NCBI GenBank assembly: GCA_020832285.1
Contig: JAFIFB010000023.1
Location: forward strand, 1-64,000
Source: Balneolaceae bacterium
GTDB taxonomy: Bacteria; Bacteroidota; Rhodothermia; Balneolales; Balneolaceae
Reading direction: 5' to 3'
DNA length: 64,000 nucleotides
Below, piece by piece: positions 40,963-50,842 of this stretch (its first letter is position 1; each line of letters opens with the position of its first letter). Under the pieces are notes generated by a model. It was given only the letters and a program-made list of their open reading frames with translations, did not search any database and was not told the origin of the DNA. The translations under genes were made by a program, and so were the position numbers.

Positions 40963-42378
40963 TTATTCCACCGGCCAGTGTTCGGTTTCGGTGCGGGCTG
41001 ATTGAAACAGCTCTTCGGCCCGGGCCACAATATCCGGGTAGTCATCCGCCAGATCCTGCTCTTCACCGATATCTTCTGCCAGATTGTATAGCTCAATGTG
41101 CTGATCGATATTATTTCTCACTGCTTTCCAGTCATCAAAACGCACAGCCTGGCTGAATCGCCCCTCGTGGAATTCCCAGTATAGGTATTCCGGATCCTGT
41201 TGCGGCTGTCCTAAAAGTGCGTTTACCATCGAAATGCCGTCAATATCATCAGGCGGTTCAACACCGGCGAGTTCAGCAGCTGTGGGCAGAAAATCCCACA
41301 TTGACCATACCTGTCCGCTCTCTTCACCGGCGGGTACAGTTCCCGGCATCCGAACGATCATCGGCACGCGAATCCCGCCTTCATACAAATCCCGCTTGAT
41401 GCCACGTAATGGCCCGTTGCTGTTGAAATAGTCTGGGTCGTACCCGCCTTCAGCATGCGGTCCATTATCACTCGTAAAAAAGACGATGGTGTTTTCATCA
41501 ATCCCGAGTTCATCTAATAAATCCAGTAATCGCCCGATATCTCTGTCCATTCTCGTTACCATCGCGGCAAAAGTTGCATTGGGCATCTCCTGAGGACTAT
41601 AATTTCCGGCTCCTTCAAACGGGATCTCTTCAAAAATGCTATTTCCATTTTCATCCAGGTAATCTTCGAGGGAGTCTTCAGGTACAAGCAGTTCCGCATG
41701 TGGTATCTGTAATGCGAGATAAAGGAAAAACGGATTATCACGGTTTTCACTAACGAATGTCATCGCTTCCTCCATATCAAGATCATGGGTGTACTCACCA
41801 CGCTGTCCATCCAGATTTCCTTCCAGAACCACCTGTTCAGTATTGCGCCAGACCCATTCCGGATAATAGGTGTGTGCCCGGGCCTGATTTAAAAACCCAT
41901 AGAAATAGTCGAATCCTTTTTTATTCGGTATTCCCGTGGTTTCCGGCTCTCCAAGCCCCCACTTACCGATAAGACCAGTTGTGTAGCCTGCCTGCTGCAA
42001 GACTTCGGCTACTGTTGTGTCTTCCGGACGGAGTGGCACACGATCACCTGTAGCACTGCTCGTGTTTCCTCTTAAGCGGGTTCGCCCTGTGTGCTGACCG
42101 GTCATCAGGCTGCTCCGTGCCGGTGCGCATACCGTATGCCCGGAATAGAATTGCGTAAACATCAATCCTTCTGATGCCATCCGATCGAGCCGGGGTGTTT
42201 TTATCACCTCTTGTCCGTATGCTCCGAGGTCTCCGTACCCGAGATCATCAGCCATAATCCAGATGATGTTGGGCTGATTATTTTCTTGACTTGCAGATTC
42301 TTCACAGCCTGTAAATAATGCGACCCCGGCAATTATCAATCCCAAAATCAGTATTGTAAACGTATTCTTTTTTATCAT
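40963..42378 (-). CDS. Sulfatase (type I, formylglycine-dependent), lipoprotein
   Basis: NIIWIMADDLGYGDLGAYGQ; CAPARSSLMTGQHTGRTRLRGN (C-x-A-x-R); GLIGKWGLGEPE; FFTSDNGPHAEGG. Confidence 0.95.
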   Translation of the reverse strand: MIKKNTFTILILGLIIAGVALFTGCEESASQENNQPNIIWIMADDLGYGDLGAYGQEVIKTPRLDRMASEGLMFTQFYSGHTVCAPARSSLMTGQHTGRTRLRGNTSSATGDRVPLRPEDTTVAEVLQQAGYTTGLIGKWGLGEPETTGIPNKKGFDYFYGFLNQARAHTYYPEWVWRNTEQVVLEGNLDGQRGEYTHDLDMEEAMTFVSENRDNPFFLYLALQIPHAELLVPEDSLEDYLDENGNSIFEEIPFEGAGNYSPQEMPNATFAAMVTRMDRDIGRLLDLLDELGIDENTIVFFTSDNGPHAEGGYDPDYFNSNGPLRGIKRDLYEGGIRVPMIVRMPGTVPAGEESGQVWSMWDFLPTAAELAGVEPPDDIDGISMVNALLGQPQQDPEYLYWEFHEGRFSQAVRFDDWKAVRNNIDQHIELYNLAEDIGEEQDLADDYPDIVARAEELFQSARTETEHWPVE

Positions 42379-42453
42379 TTTTAATGATGGTTTATATTCG
42401 ATGGTTTTGGTTTGCTAACCCGGTAACATATTTTCATCTTAATGTTTTTTAAA

Positions 42454-45192
42454 TCACTCCTCGTCTGCCAGCTCAGATAGTTCCTCTCTTGTCCACATTC
42501 CACTTCGGCTGTCCGACTCTGCACGAATTTTTTCAATGGCTGACGATGAAACGGAACCGGCATCATGTCCCCAGGCAGATCGTATATACGTGAGGATGTC
42601 GGTGAGTTCTTCATCGCTGAGTGTTTCCATCGGAGGCATGGCCATCTCTCCCTGAAATCCGTTTAACACGATCCGTATCAATGCCTCTTCCGGACCAAGA
42701 ACCCATTCTGAATTTCGCAAAGGTGTGGCCAGTCGCTCCATCCCGCTGCCATCGGCCTGGTGACAAAGTGCACAATGAGTTAAGTATGCTTCCCTGCCCT
42801 GATTGGCTGTAACCAGTCCGGCAACCCTTGCTCTTTCGGCTTCCCCGATATCGGGATTTTCGGTGATGGCAACAATTTTTTCTACCGCATCCGGATAACC
42901 CAGCTGAGCCGCCGCGTACAGAAAAGGCCCGCTTTGGTCCTGTTCATTCCATTTCTTCTCTATCAAAGAGATTAGGGATTCTGGCACCTGTACCAGCGCC
43001 GGCCCCTGACTGAGGCCTGCTGTGATACCTGCAAATATGTTATCCAGATCTTCATTATCGGGCGTTGTTTCCAATAATCGCGCAAGCCGGTTAAGGTTTT
43101 TTTCGCTGACCTCCGGTGTGTAGTTGGTCTCCCACTCCGTATAGTCGCCTTTGTGATCCGGCATCCGGCTTCTCGGATAATTGGCGTACACGATCCAATT
43201 ATCATACGGATCGATACGGGTAAACGAAGGATTGTCCCCACGCTCGGCAGCCAACCTGCGGGCGATCCGCTCTGCAAGATGTTCACGGAAAAGCGAAGTG
43301 TGCCAATGTTCGTGGTTTTCAAGCCAGGTCATTACGGCATCTGCCTCGGTTGTCATAATCTCTTCCAGTGCCCACCAGATCAGCAGTGGTATATGTTTGT
43401 CGTCGGAAATATTCGGAAGTCTGTTCAGTTCTGAAATCAAACCCAGGGATAGTTCAGCAGGGAGGTATCTGGCTGTGCTGGCAAGCTGACTTCTCACTTC
43501 CGGATTCTGCTCGGTTCCGGCTTGTTTGATCAAAGCCTCCTGAACCCGGTCTGTGATTACACCATGATCACCTATCAGGCGAATGGCCCAGGCCCGAACT
43601 GAAGAATCAGAATGTTCAATGAGCTTTGCTGCCCACTCCGGATCCATTCCGCCTATCAGATTTGCCGTCCAGAGCGATTCAAGAGCCAGTTGCCCATTCT
43701 CATCCAGGGCCTGCTGCTGCAGCCGGGGAAGCAGCGAAGTCTCTTTTCTCTCTCCTATTAACCTGCGAGCCTGTTCACGATACCATTTTCTTTCATCACC
43801 AAGCAGCTCCATCAGCTCTTCACTGCTTTTTTCCGCCAGGTTAAAGGGACGCACAGGCTGGTAATTTTCGGACTGCAACCGCCAGATCCGGCCGCAGCTT
43901 TTGTCCCATGTATCACGCGGGTCAAGGTGGTCCATCCGGATGTCGCACCAGTCGGCAAAATAGACAGCGCCATCGGGCCCCGCTTTGGTATCGACGGGAC
44001 GGAAACTTCGGTCTGATGTCATAACCAGCGAATCACTGTCAACAGTTCTGAATGTTGAACCATCGCTGAAAAAATCGCTGGCCTGAACCCGGCTGGTCAT
44101 TGCCATACCCGATATGAGCTGTCCTTCGAAACCGGGCAGCTTGCCTTCTTCATAAACGGTAAACGTCATTGAGAAGCGGGCGGAATAACCTTCATGTTCC
44201 ATCACGGGAAACGATCCGAAGGAATAAGGCCGGGTAAATGGCCCGTGTTTCGGCCAGTTTTTATCGTATCTCCCTCCCTGAACCCAATGAAATCCACGAG
44301 TATTCCCACCATTATGGCCGGAAAATGCGCGCCCTTTACTGTCAAAAGAGAGTGTCCAGGGATTGCCTCCGCCTTCGGTAAAAAGCTCAAATTCATCGCT
44401 AACCGGATGATAGCGCCACACCGCCTGCCCGAGAAATCGGATTCCCCTGACCTCGGCCGTACTGGTGCTTCCGTGAACCCCGTAAATCCAACCGTCCGGA
44501 CCCCATGTAAGTGAACTGGCCAGGGAATGTGTATCCTCCAGGCCAAAACCTTCCAGGCGCACCTCTGGGTCACCATCCGGCAATCCGTTACCATTCCGGT
44601 CCGGATAAAAGAGCAGATAGGGCGGATTCATCACCCAGATTCCGCCCCCTCCGGTTAACACACTTGTTGTTATGTTTAATCCGGTGATGACATCTTTGGC
44701 AGAATCAAACACGCCATCGCCATTGGAGTCTTCAAGAACGGTAATAACATCGGAGCCCTCGGTATGATTGGGAGGTGCCTGCGGAACTCCGTCAAACCCG
44801 GCCCGCATATACTGGTCGTAAAAATTGATGGTTACGCCGGCCGGGAAGGGATACTGCCGGTATTGGACAACCCAAAGGCGTCCGCGTTCATCGAAGTGGA
44901 GATCGATCGGCTGGCGAATAAGGGGTTCGGAAGCCACAAGTTGCATGGCCAGGCCGTCAATCGGTTCAAAGGCTTCAAGTGATTCCTGAGGCTCTGGGGT
45001 AGTGTCATTCCCCATCCAGATTTCCAGTTTTTCTCCTCCGGCTTCTGCATAAATTTCAACAAACTCTTCGACCTCCGGAGTGAAAGGCCAATGCTCTGTT
45101 TGAGCCGTTTCAGAGCTGCACCCTGAGATAAGAAAAGCCACACAATAAAAAATGATGACCGGTCCGGTTTTAAAGAAGGAGATAAATGTCAT
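42454..45192 (-). CDS. PVC-type membrane-bound dehydrogenase-like beta-propeller + HEAT-like repeats + cytochrome c
   Basis: Start MTFISFFKTG (45192) gives lipobox FLISGCSSE; GRLWVVQYRQYPFP, VITVLEDSNGDGVFDSAKDV, GWIYGVHGSTSTAEVRG, GPDGAVYFADW; heme site CALCHQADGSGM. Confidence 0.85.
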   Translation of the reverse strand: MTFISFFKTGPVIIFYCVAFLISGCSSETAQTEHWPFTPEVEEFVEIYAEAGGEKLEIWMGNDTTPEPQESLEAFEPIDGLAMQLVASEPLIRQPIDLHFDERGRLWVVQYRQYPFPAGVTINFYDQYMRAGFDGVPQAPPNHTEGSDVITVLEDSNGDGVFDSAKDVITGLNITTSVLTGGGGIWVMNPPYLLFYPDRNGNGLPDGDPEVRLEGFGLEDTHSLASSLTWGPDGWIYGVHGSTSTAEVRGIRFLGQAVWRYHPVSDEFELFTEGGGNPWTLSFDSKGRAFSGHNGGNTRGFHWVQGGRYDKNWPKHGPFTRPYSFGSFPVMEHEGYSARFSMTFTVYEEGKLPGFEGQLISGMAMTSRVQASDFFSDGSTFRTVDSDSLVMTSDRSFRPVDTKAGPDGAVYFADWCDIRMDHLDPRDTWDKSCGRIWRLQSENYQPVRPFNLAEKSSEELMELLGDERKWYREQARRLIGERKETSLLPRLQQQALDENGQLALESLWTANLIGGMDPEWAAKLIEHSDSSVRAWAIRLIGDHGVITDRVQEALIKQAGTEQNPEVRSQLASTARYLPAELSLGLISELNRLPNISDDKHIPLLIWWALEEIMTTEADAVMTWLENHEHWHTSLFREHLAERIARRLAAERGDNPSFTRIDPYDNWIVYANYPRSRMPDHKGDYTEWETNYTPEVSEKNLNRLARLLETTPDNEDLDNIFAGITAGLSQGPALVQVPESLISLIEKKWNEQDQSGPFLYAAAQLGYPDAVEKIVAITENPDIGEAERARVAGLVTANQGREAYLTHCALCHQADGSGMERLATPLRNSEWVLGPEEALIRIVLNGFQGEMAMPPMETLSDEELTDILTYIRSAWGHDAGSVSSSAIEKIRAESDSRSGMWTREELSELADEE

Positions 45193-45199
45193 ACTGTTT

Positions 45200-46810
45200 T
45201 CATTTTTCCGCTGCCCATTCAATTGAATTGAGTAAAAGCCGGTTAAATTCAGGTAACTCAAAATCACCGGGAGAGCCAAGAGAGGTATAAAAAATGTTCG
45301 CATCTCCATATTTTCGCACCCAGGTTACCGGTTCCGGATCTCCATCCTCCCCTACTTTACCATACATCAAAGGAATTACATTATCGGCCAGGGGCTCGGT
45401 TTTGTAGAGCCATGAAGCTGCACGAAAGGGTTCCTGAGGCAGCCCTGCTAAAACCGGGTGTGAACTGTTTTGTGAAGAAACCTGTACCCAGGACGGGGGA
45501 TCATCCGGCGGACGATTCCCATGGTGACCGCTATAGCTGCCGCCGAGTACTTCAGGGTCAAATTCCGTCCAAGTTTCAAATGCGTGGCTGCTTGTGCGAA
45601 GAGCGATGAGCGGTTTGCCTTCATTAAGATACTTTTTCAGCCAGTTGAGCTGTGATTGTGGCAGGTGCCTGCGCCGTACATAAAGGATCACAAGGTCTGC
45701 ATCGCGAATCTGTTCGATGGCTGTAATTTCATCATCATCACTTTGAATGACATTAAATGCATAGTGCCCGCCTTCGGTAAGATATTCCTCTGCAAATTCA
45801 GGCAGTGTCAGATGGGCCTCATATTCATCTTCTGCAATCACAAAAGCGATGTGGGTTCTCTCATCTTCGGCAAATCTGAATGCCGGTTCTCCGGTAAAGT
45901 CGGAACTCAGGATGGTTGGCGCCCAGTATTTTTCAATATGTTCGGTTACCAGTTCTGTTCCGCGAAAATGAGTAACATACGGAGGCATTTCAGGATTGTA
46001 CATCGAATCGGTCATATCCCGCATTAATACCACGTTCATGCCCAGGTTTGCCATCTGCCGGATAGCGAAGGAGCGGCCAAGTACACACATATTGGTATGC
46101 ACACCCATGACAATTACATTTTCAATATTGTAATCCATAAAAAGGTTATAGACCTCCTGTCCGTCTTCGCTGATGGCGTCTTCATCATGGATTTCAATAT
46201 CGGCGATTTGGCTTGACCAGGCCCTGCCTTCCTCACAAGGTTGTCCGTCTGAACAGGGTTTATCGCATCCTCCATCTGAATCATCGATGGGAAGGTCCGA
46301 TTCGACCGATTCATCCAGATAACACCAGGCTGTAAGATCAAAACCTTCAGGTGCTTCATGCCAGTTTGCATCGACAGCCCTCTGCCGCTGCGGAGTTCCT
46401 TGATAGGCATCAAGAGTATTACTTGGGGCGTGAACAATCAGTGCTCCTTGATCTCTCGCCTCAGAAATAACCTGGTTCATTACCGGGGCAAGCTCCCCAA
46501 CGCGATCAGTAGCACTTTCACACCAATGCCGGTCCCACATATCCGCTACAATAATGGCAGTCCGGTTCGGATCCCAGCTCTCCTGCTGATGAACAACCTG
46601 CCAGATGCCGCTTCCGGCTTCTGTCTCTACCCGGCTTCGAAGAGTAAGATTAAATGTATTGGAACCTGGGTTATTTGAGGTATAATCAGTATTAACGGGA
46701 CTTTCTCGGTGCTCACTTGTTTCACAAGATACTCCCGCTAAAGAAATCAGGCAGACAGATACAAAAGTCAGAAAAGCGAATATATGTAGGTTACAATTGT
46801 AGTTGATCAT
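45200..46810 (-). CDS. Secreted lipoprotein fusion: isochorismatase-like hydrolase + ThuA-like domain
   Basis: Lipobox LAGVSCETS; NRTAIIVADMWDRHWC, VMGVHTNMCVLGRSFAIRQMANLGMNVVLMRDMTDSMYNP; then HIAFVIAEDEYEAHLTLPEFAEEYL...PLIALRTSSHAFE...GGSYSGHHGN...LNSIEWAAEK. Confidence 0.85.
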   Translation of the reverse strand: MINYNCNLHIFAFLTFVSVCLISLAGVSCETSEHRESPVNTDYTSNNPGSNTFNLTLRSRVETEAGSGIWQVVHQQESWDPNRTAIIVADMWDRHWCESATDRVGELAPVMNQVISEARDQGALIVHAPSNTLDAYQGTPQRQRAVDANWHEAPEGFDLTAWCYLDESVESDLPIDDSDGGCDKPCSDGQPCEEGRAWSSQIADIEIHDEDAISEDGQEVYNLFMDYNIENVIVMGVHTNMCVLGRSFAIRQMANLGMNVVLMRDMTDSMYNPEMPPYVTHFRGTELVTEHIEKYWAPTILSSDFTGEPAFRFAEDERTHIAFVIAEDEYEAHLTLPEFAEEYLTEGGHYAFNVIQSDDDEITAIEQIRDADLVILYVRRRHLPQSQLNWLKKYLNEGKPLIALRTSSHAFETWTEFDPEVLGGSYSGHHGNRPPDDPPSWVQVSSQNSSHPVLAGLPQEPFRAASWLYKTEPLADNVIPLMYGKVGEDGDPEPVTWVRKYGDANIFYTSLGSPGDFELPEFNRLLLNSIEWAAEK

Positions 46811-46889
46811 ATTTTAAATAATCGGAATTGCCTGTGGGTTATCGGTTCTTCAGTAATTGTTGTGGGCAGATTGAAATGGTGGCTGTATA

Positions 46890-46981
46890 ATCCCCTCTCA
46901 AGAGGGGATACTATTTATCTCAAAAAATACTACCCTCAACAGTTCCTGTTGAACCAAAAATGAACTCTGTCAGGGCCTGAC
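46890..46981. repeat. Cluster of three short intergenic palindromes
   Basis: ATCCCCTC-tcaa-GAGGGGAT (46890-46909); TCAACAG-ttc-CTGTTGA (46936-46952); GTCAGG-g-CCTGAC (46969-46981). Confidence 0.7.
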
Positions 46982-47096
46982 TGAACTCTCGCAGGTTTCT
47001 TAATACGATATTCAATGCCGGTCACACCCACAATAAAAAGATCGTCGGTTTAAAAGTCTATCCCGATATCCATTTTCTGTCAACTTTCAGAAAATT

Positions 47097-49280
47097 TCAC
47101 TCGACCCAGTTCAGCAGAAACTCATTCAGAGACAAAATGTTTAATCGGTCACCCGCATTTTCACGTTCATAGGCCGCTTCAATCACGGAGAGTTCGTCTG
47201 TGGCGTCTGGTGATCTCATCCATTCTCCGTTTGCTTCTGTGACTCCAGCCATGATCAAATTTCTCGGCGCGAGACTTGCAGCGAGGTCTGCCAAATCATA
47301 CTCACCTGCAGCTCCGGCAACTGTACTGAGATGATATCCCGGATCATAATAACGGTGATTAACCATTGACCTGTAGGAAATGTACGGTTCTAAAAGGGCG
47401 ACTCGGCTGATCCTCTCCTCAAATGCCGCGGCGTGAAGCAGAGCCGAACCCATCGTTTGCCTTGCCACTCCCAGGATTTCCTCAGCTCCAAAAGTATCTT
47501 CCAGCAATCTTGTCAATCTTACAATATCACCTGCATAAATTCCTGCGATACTACGTCCGATCATAACCGACGCCGGCCAAACATCATACGAAACGGGATC
47601 AAACTGTTTGACCTGCGCCCCGTAGTTTGCCATATCACTGCCGCCAAGCTCTCCAACACCCGGCAGGTCGGGTGCCAGAACCGTGAATCCCTTTTTCACG
47701 AACCATTCAATCTCACCATTTTCAGAAGCTTCAGCAGATTTGCCTTCCGGGTGAAGATAGATCACAGCTTTTCCTGATTCATTTTCCGGTACAAAAAGGA
47801 TGAAAGGCAGAATGTATTCACCTTCTCCTTCAGTAAAATATTTTTCAATAGTGTAACCTTCCCGGACAATCCGCCCCGTAAAAACAGGTGCTCCGGGAGT
47901 GCCGGGATCCCGGTACCCAGAAAGTTCTTTTGCCCTGGCAATGGCTTCGGGAATGTGATCCCCGTTATTCACTCTTGAGTTTTCAAGTCGGGTTATCCGC
48001 TCCTCTGCCAGTTTTTGGCTGATGGAGTGTACCGTTTCCCCTCCAAGAGAAGTGGATACTTGACCGGTTTCGGTTACACGAATCTCTTCATTGCTCAGAA
48101 TTTCCACGTCCAGATCTTCTGAGCTACCTGGATTACCGAGATGATCCTGAAAAAAAGCATACATCGCTTCCCGGTTTTTACGGGTAGACTGATGTCCGCC
48201 GCCATCTTCCACCATTTCAAAATGATCCGCTGCTCCCAGTGCTTCAAACATTTTCGACACTTCTGCAGCACTTTCCCTGGCACCCTGAATACTAAAAAAA
48301 TCTTCGGTTGTGGCGATCAAAAGTGTGGGATTGGGTGCTCGAACATGGAGATAATCAGCATGATCAATTCCTCGTGCAATGCCATGAGGTAAATTTTGTT
48401 CTGCATCCTGTGGACCGATGGATTGAAGCAGACGAGTAAACGTGGTGATGTAAGCTTCTGGCGCCGCGGCGTAAACCCGATCATCCACTGCGGCGATGTA
48501 GGCCGTTTGTGTACCTCCGCCCGATCGGCCGGTCATCCCGATCCGTTCCGGATCTACCTCATCCCGGGTGAGCAGGTAATCCACCGCGCGGATACCATCC
48601 CAGGTCATGATGGAAGCCAGCGAGCTGCCCGCTATAAACGCCTGAACCCCCGCATAGGAGTGTTCCCGGGTAGGTCCACCGACAATCGATTCTCCGGTTT
48701 CGGGATCATAATATTCGATACGTTCACCCTGCCCTACCGGATCAACTGCAAAAACGATAAATCCCTTTTTAACAAGGTTCAGCATTTTATGCTGATAGGT
48801 TGGCGAACGGTAACCATCCTGGGTATGTCCGCTCAGGTAGATGACAGCAGGGGCCGGATGAACGATATCATCAGGTAAAAAAAGTGTAGAAGTCACGTAA
48901 AATTCCGGACGGGACTCAAAAACGATATGCTCTGCCCGGTATCCCTCTTTTTCAATGGTACGTGTAATTTGTGGATTTAAGTCAGTTTTCTCAGGAAACG
49001 GACCCAGCATTTCCATAAGAGTCTCTTTTATTTCCTGCTGATAGCTTTGCCAGTCATTTGCAGATTGAAAAGAGGAAAGTCTGTCAGCGCGTTCCTTGAG
49101 GAGCTCCATCGCCTCTCCGGAGAGATGATGATAGAGCGAGTTGGGCGCATCACTGAAATGAATCCACCGGTTGTTGGAAGATTCACCCTGTATCACATTA
49201 AGCTGATCCTGGCCATAAAGCCCCTCGGCAAGGACCACCAAAACAACCAGCAGAATTTTGATGGTGCGTAGAAACATCAT
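47097..49280 (-). CDS. Secreted protein with two tandem alpha/beta hydrolase (esterase-like) domains
   Basis: Start MMFLRTIK (49280) gives signal peptide. Domain 1: AVIYLSGHTQDGYRSP, GMTGRSGGGTQTAYIAAVD, DGGGHQSTRKNREAMYAFF. Domain 2: KAVIYLHPEGKSA, FTVLAPDLPGVGELG, GVARQTMGSALLHAAAFEERI. Confidence 0.78.
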   Translation of the reverse strand: MMFLRTIKILLVVLVVLAEGLYGQDQLNVIQGESSNNRWIHFSDAPNSLYHHLSGEAMELLKERADRLSSFQSANDWQSYQQEIKETLMEMLGPFPEKTDLNPQITRTIEKEGYRAEHIVFESRPEFYVTSTLFLPDDIVHPAPAVIYLSGHTQDGYRSPTYQHKMLNLVKKGFIVFAVDPVGQGERIEYYDPETGESIVGGPTREHSYAGVQAFIAGSSLASIMTWDGIRAVDYLLTRDEVDPERIGMTGRSGGGTQTAYIAAVDDRVYAAAPEAYITTFTRLLQSIGPQDAEQNLPHGIARGIDHADYLHVRAPNPTLLIATTEDFFSIQGARESAAEVSKMFEALGAADHFEMVEDGGGHQSTRKNREAMYAFFQDHLGNPGSSEDLDVEILSNEEIRVTETGQVSTSLGGETVHSISQKLAEERITRLENSRVNNGDHIPEAIARAKELSGYRDPGTPGAPVFTGRIVREGYTIEKYFTEGEGEYILPFILFVPENESGKAVIYLHPEGKSAEASENGEIEWFVKKGFTVLAPDLPGVGELGGSDMANYGAQVKQFDPVSYDVWPASVMIGRSIAGIYAGDIVRLTRLLEDTFGAEEILGVARQTMGSALLHAAAFEERISRVALLEPYISYRSMVNHRYYDPGYHLSTVAGAAGEYDLADLAASLAPRNLIMAGVTEANGEWMRSPDATDELSVIEAAYERENAGDRLNILSLNEFLLNWVE

Positions 49281-49346
49281 AAAGGTATTATTTTGATGTT
49301 GAGGCGACTTGATCCGCAACGACAGATTATATCCGGCCAAAAACGG

Positions 49347-50762
49347 TCAGACATCAAATCGGAAAAAGTTCACCGAATTGTGGTAACTGATATTTTCAAT
49401 CATTTTGCCGACCAGAAGGCGGTCGTTTGGTATAAGTCCCCGCTCTATATCATCGCCCAACAAATTACAAAGGATTCGCCTGAAATAATCGTGCCGGGGG
49501 AAGGAGAGGAAACTGCGGGAATCGGTTGTCATCCCGATAAAAAGGCTCAATATGCCCATGTTCGATAGTGCTTCTACCTGTTTTTCAATTCCGTCGATCT
49601 GATCGAGAAACCACCAGGGCGGGCCGTACTGAAGTTTGCCGGGGATTGTTCCATCCTGGAAATTGCCTATCATAGTGGCAAATAGTTCGTTGTCGCGCGG
49701 ATTGTTGTTGTAGAGAACCACACGCGGAAGCCGGTCTTCCTGGTCAAGCCGGTCGAGCAGGGCTGATAGCTGCTCGCCAATCAAAAAGTCACCCATTGAG
49801 TCGAAGCCGGTATCACGGCCCAGTTCATTCAGCTTTCGGGTATTGTTGTTTCGCAGTGCTCCGATATGGAACTGAAACACCCACCCTTTTTCGTGATCCA
49901 TTAATCCGCACTCGTAAAGAAATGCCGATTTAAATTTCCGGACCTCGGATTCATCGGGCTCTTTTCCGGCCATCACTTTGGTGAAAATAGTACGAATCTC
50001 TTTCTCTGTGTAAGGATCTGCGTAAGGCCGGTCCACACCGTGATCGGAAGCTTTACACCCAAGTGAATCAAAAAAATCGTGGCGCTTTTTCAGCGCTTCA
50101 ATAAACTGACTATATGTAGTGATATCCATGCCGGCAGCATTTTCCAGCTTTCGAACCCAGGCACGAAATTCATCTCCATTTTCAATTTCCATACCCCGAT
50201 CGGGACGAAACGTTGGTACCATGATAAATTCTGTTCCTTCCTCCTCTTTAAAAGCAACATGGTGTTTCAGAGAATCTGTGGGATCATCCGTAGTGCCCAC
50301 CACTTTCACCCTGCTTTTTTTAAGAAGGCCACGGGCAGAAAATCCGGGCTGAGTAAGCATTTCGTTGCACTCTTCCCAGATGCTTTCTGCCGTTTCACCA
50401 TTCAGCAGGCGGTCGGTAATTCCGAAAGGATGGTTCAGCTCCATATGAGTCCAGTGATAGAGGGGATTTCGGAGCGTTTTGGGGACTGTTTCTGCCCAGG
50501 CGAAAAATTTCTCTTTGTCTGATGCATCCCCGGTTATGTACTTTTCATCCACTCCACAAGATCTGAGCGCACGCCATTTGTAGTGGTCCCCGTCCAGCCA
50601 AATATGAGTCAGGTTCCTGAAGTTGATATCTTTGGCGATCTGATCAGGCGGAAGGTGGCAGTGATAATCAATAATCGGCTGCTCCTCGGAAAATTCATGA
50701 AAAAGCTCGGAAGCAGTTTCGTTGTGAAGAAGAAAATCTTCGTGAATGAATGGTTTTTTCAT
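49347..50762 (-). CDS. uxaC: Glucuronate (uronate) isomerase
   Basis: PFIHEDFLLHNETASELFHEF, PIIDYHCHLPPDQIAKDINFRNLTHIWLDGDHYKWRALRSCGV, LYHWTHMELNHPFGI, VGTTDDPTDSLKHH, GMTTDSRSFLSFPRHDYFRRILCNLLG. Confidence 0.97.
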   Translation of the reverse strand: MKKPFIHEDFLLHNETASELFHEFSEEQPIIDYHCHLPPDQIAKDINFRNLTHIWLDGDHYKWRALRSCGVDEKYITGDASDKEKFFAWAETVPKTLRNPLYHWTHMELNHPFGITDRLLNGETAESIWEECNEMLTQPGFSARGLLKKSRVKVVGTTDDPTDSLKHHVAFKEEEGTEFIMVPTFRPDRGMEIENGDEFRAWVRKLENAAGMDITTYSQFIEALKKRHDFFDSLGCKASDHGVDRPYADPYTEKEIRTIFTKVMAGKEPDESEVRKFKSAFLYECGLMDHEKGWVFQFHIGALRNNNTRKLNELGRDTGFDSMGDFLIGEQLSALLDRLDQEDRLPRVVLYNNNPRDNELFATMIGNFQDGTIPGKLQYGPPWWFLDQIDGIEKQVEALSNMGILSLFIGMTTDSRSFLSFPRHDYFRRILCNLLGDDIERGLIPNDRLLVGKMIENISYHNSVNFFRFDV

Positions 50763-50817
50763 GTTATGTATAGAGTATTTCAGTAGTGAGTATCAAGTAG
50801 TGAGACGGATTAAAAAA

Positions 50818-50842
50818 TGAAAAGTGAAAAGTGAAAAGTGAG
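50818..50842. repeat. Tandem heptamer repeat (TGAAAAG)x3 plus partial unit
   Basis: tgaaaagtgaaaagtgaaaagtgag between kdgK stop and uxaC start. Confidence 0.85.

Noticed and set aside
42454-45309. Overlap of 110 bp between the 42454 ORF and the 45200 gene
   Set aside because: Disappears if the internal ATG at 45192 is used, which also gives a proper lipoprotein signal.
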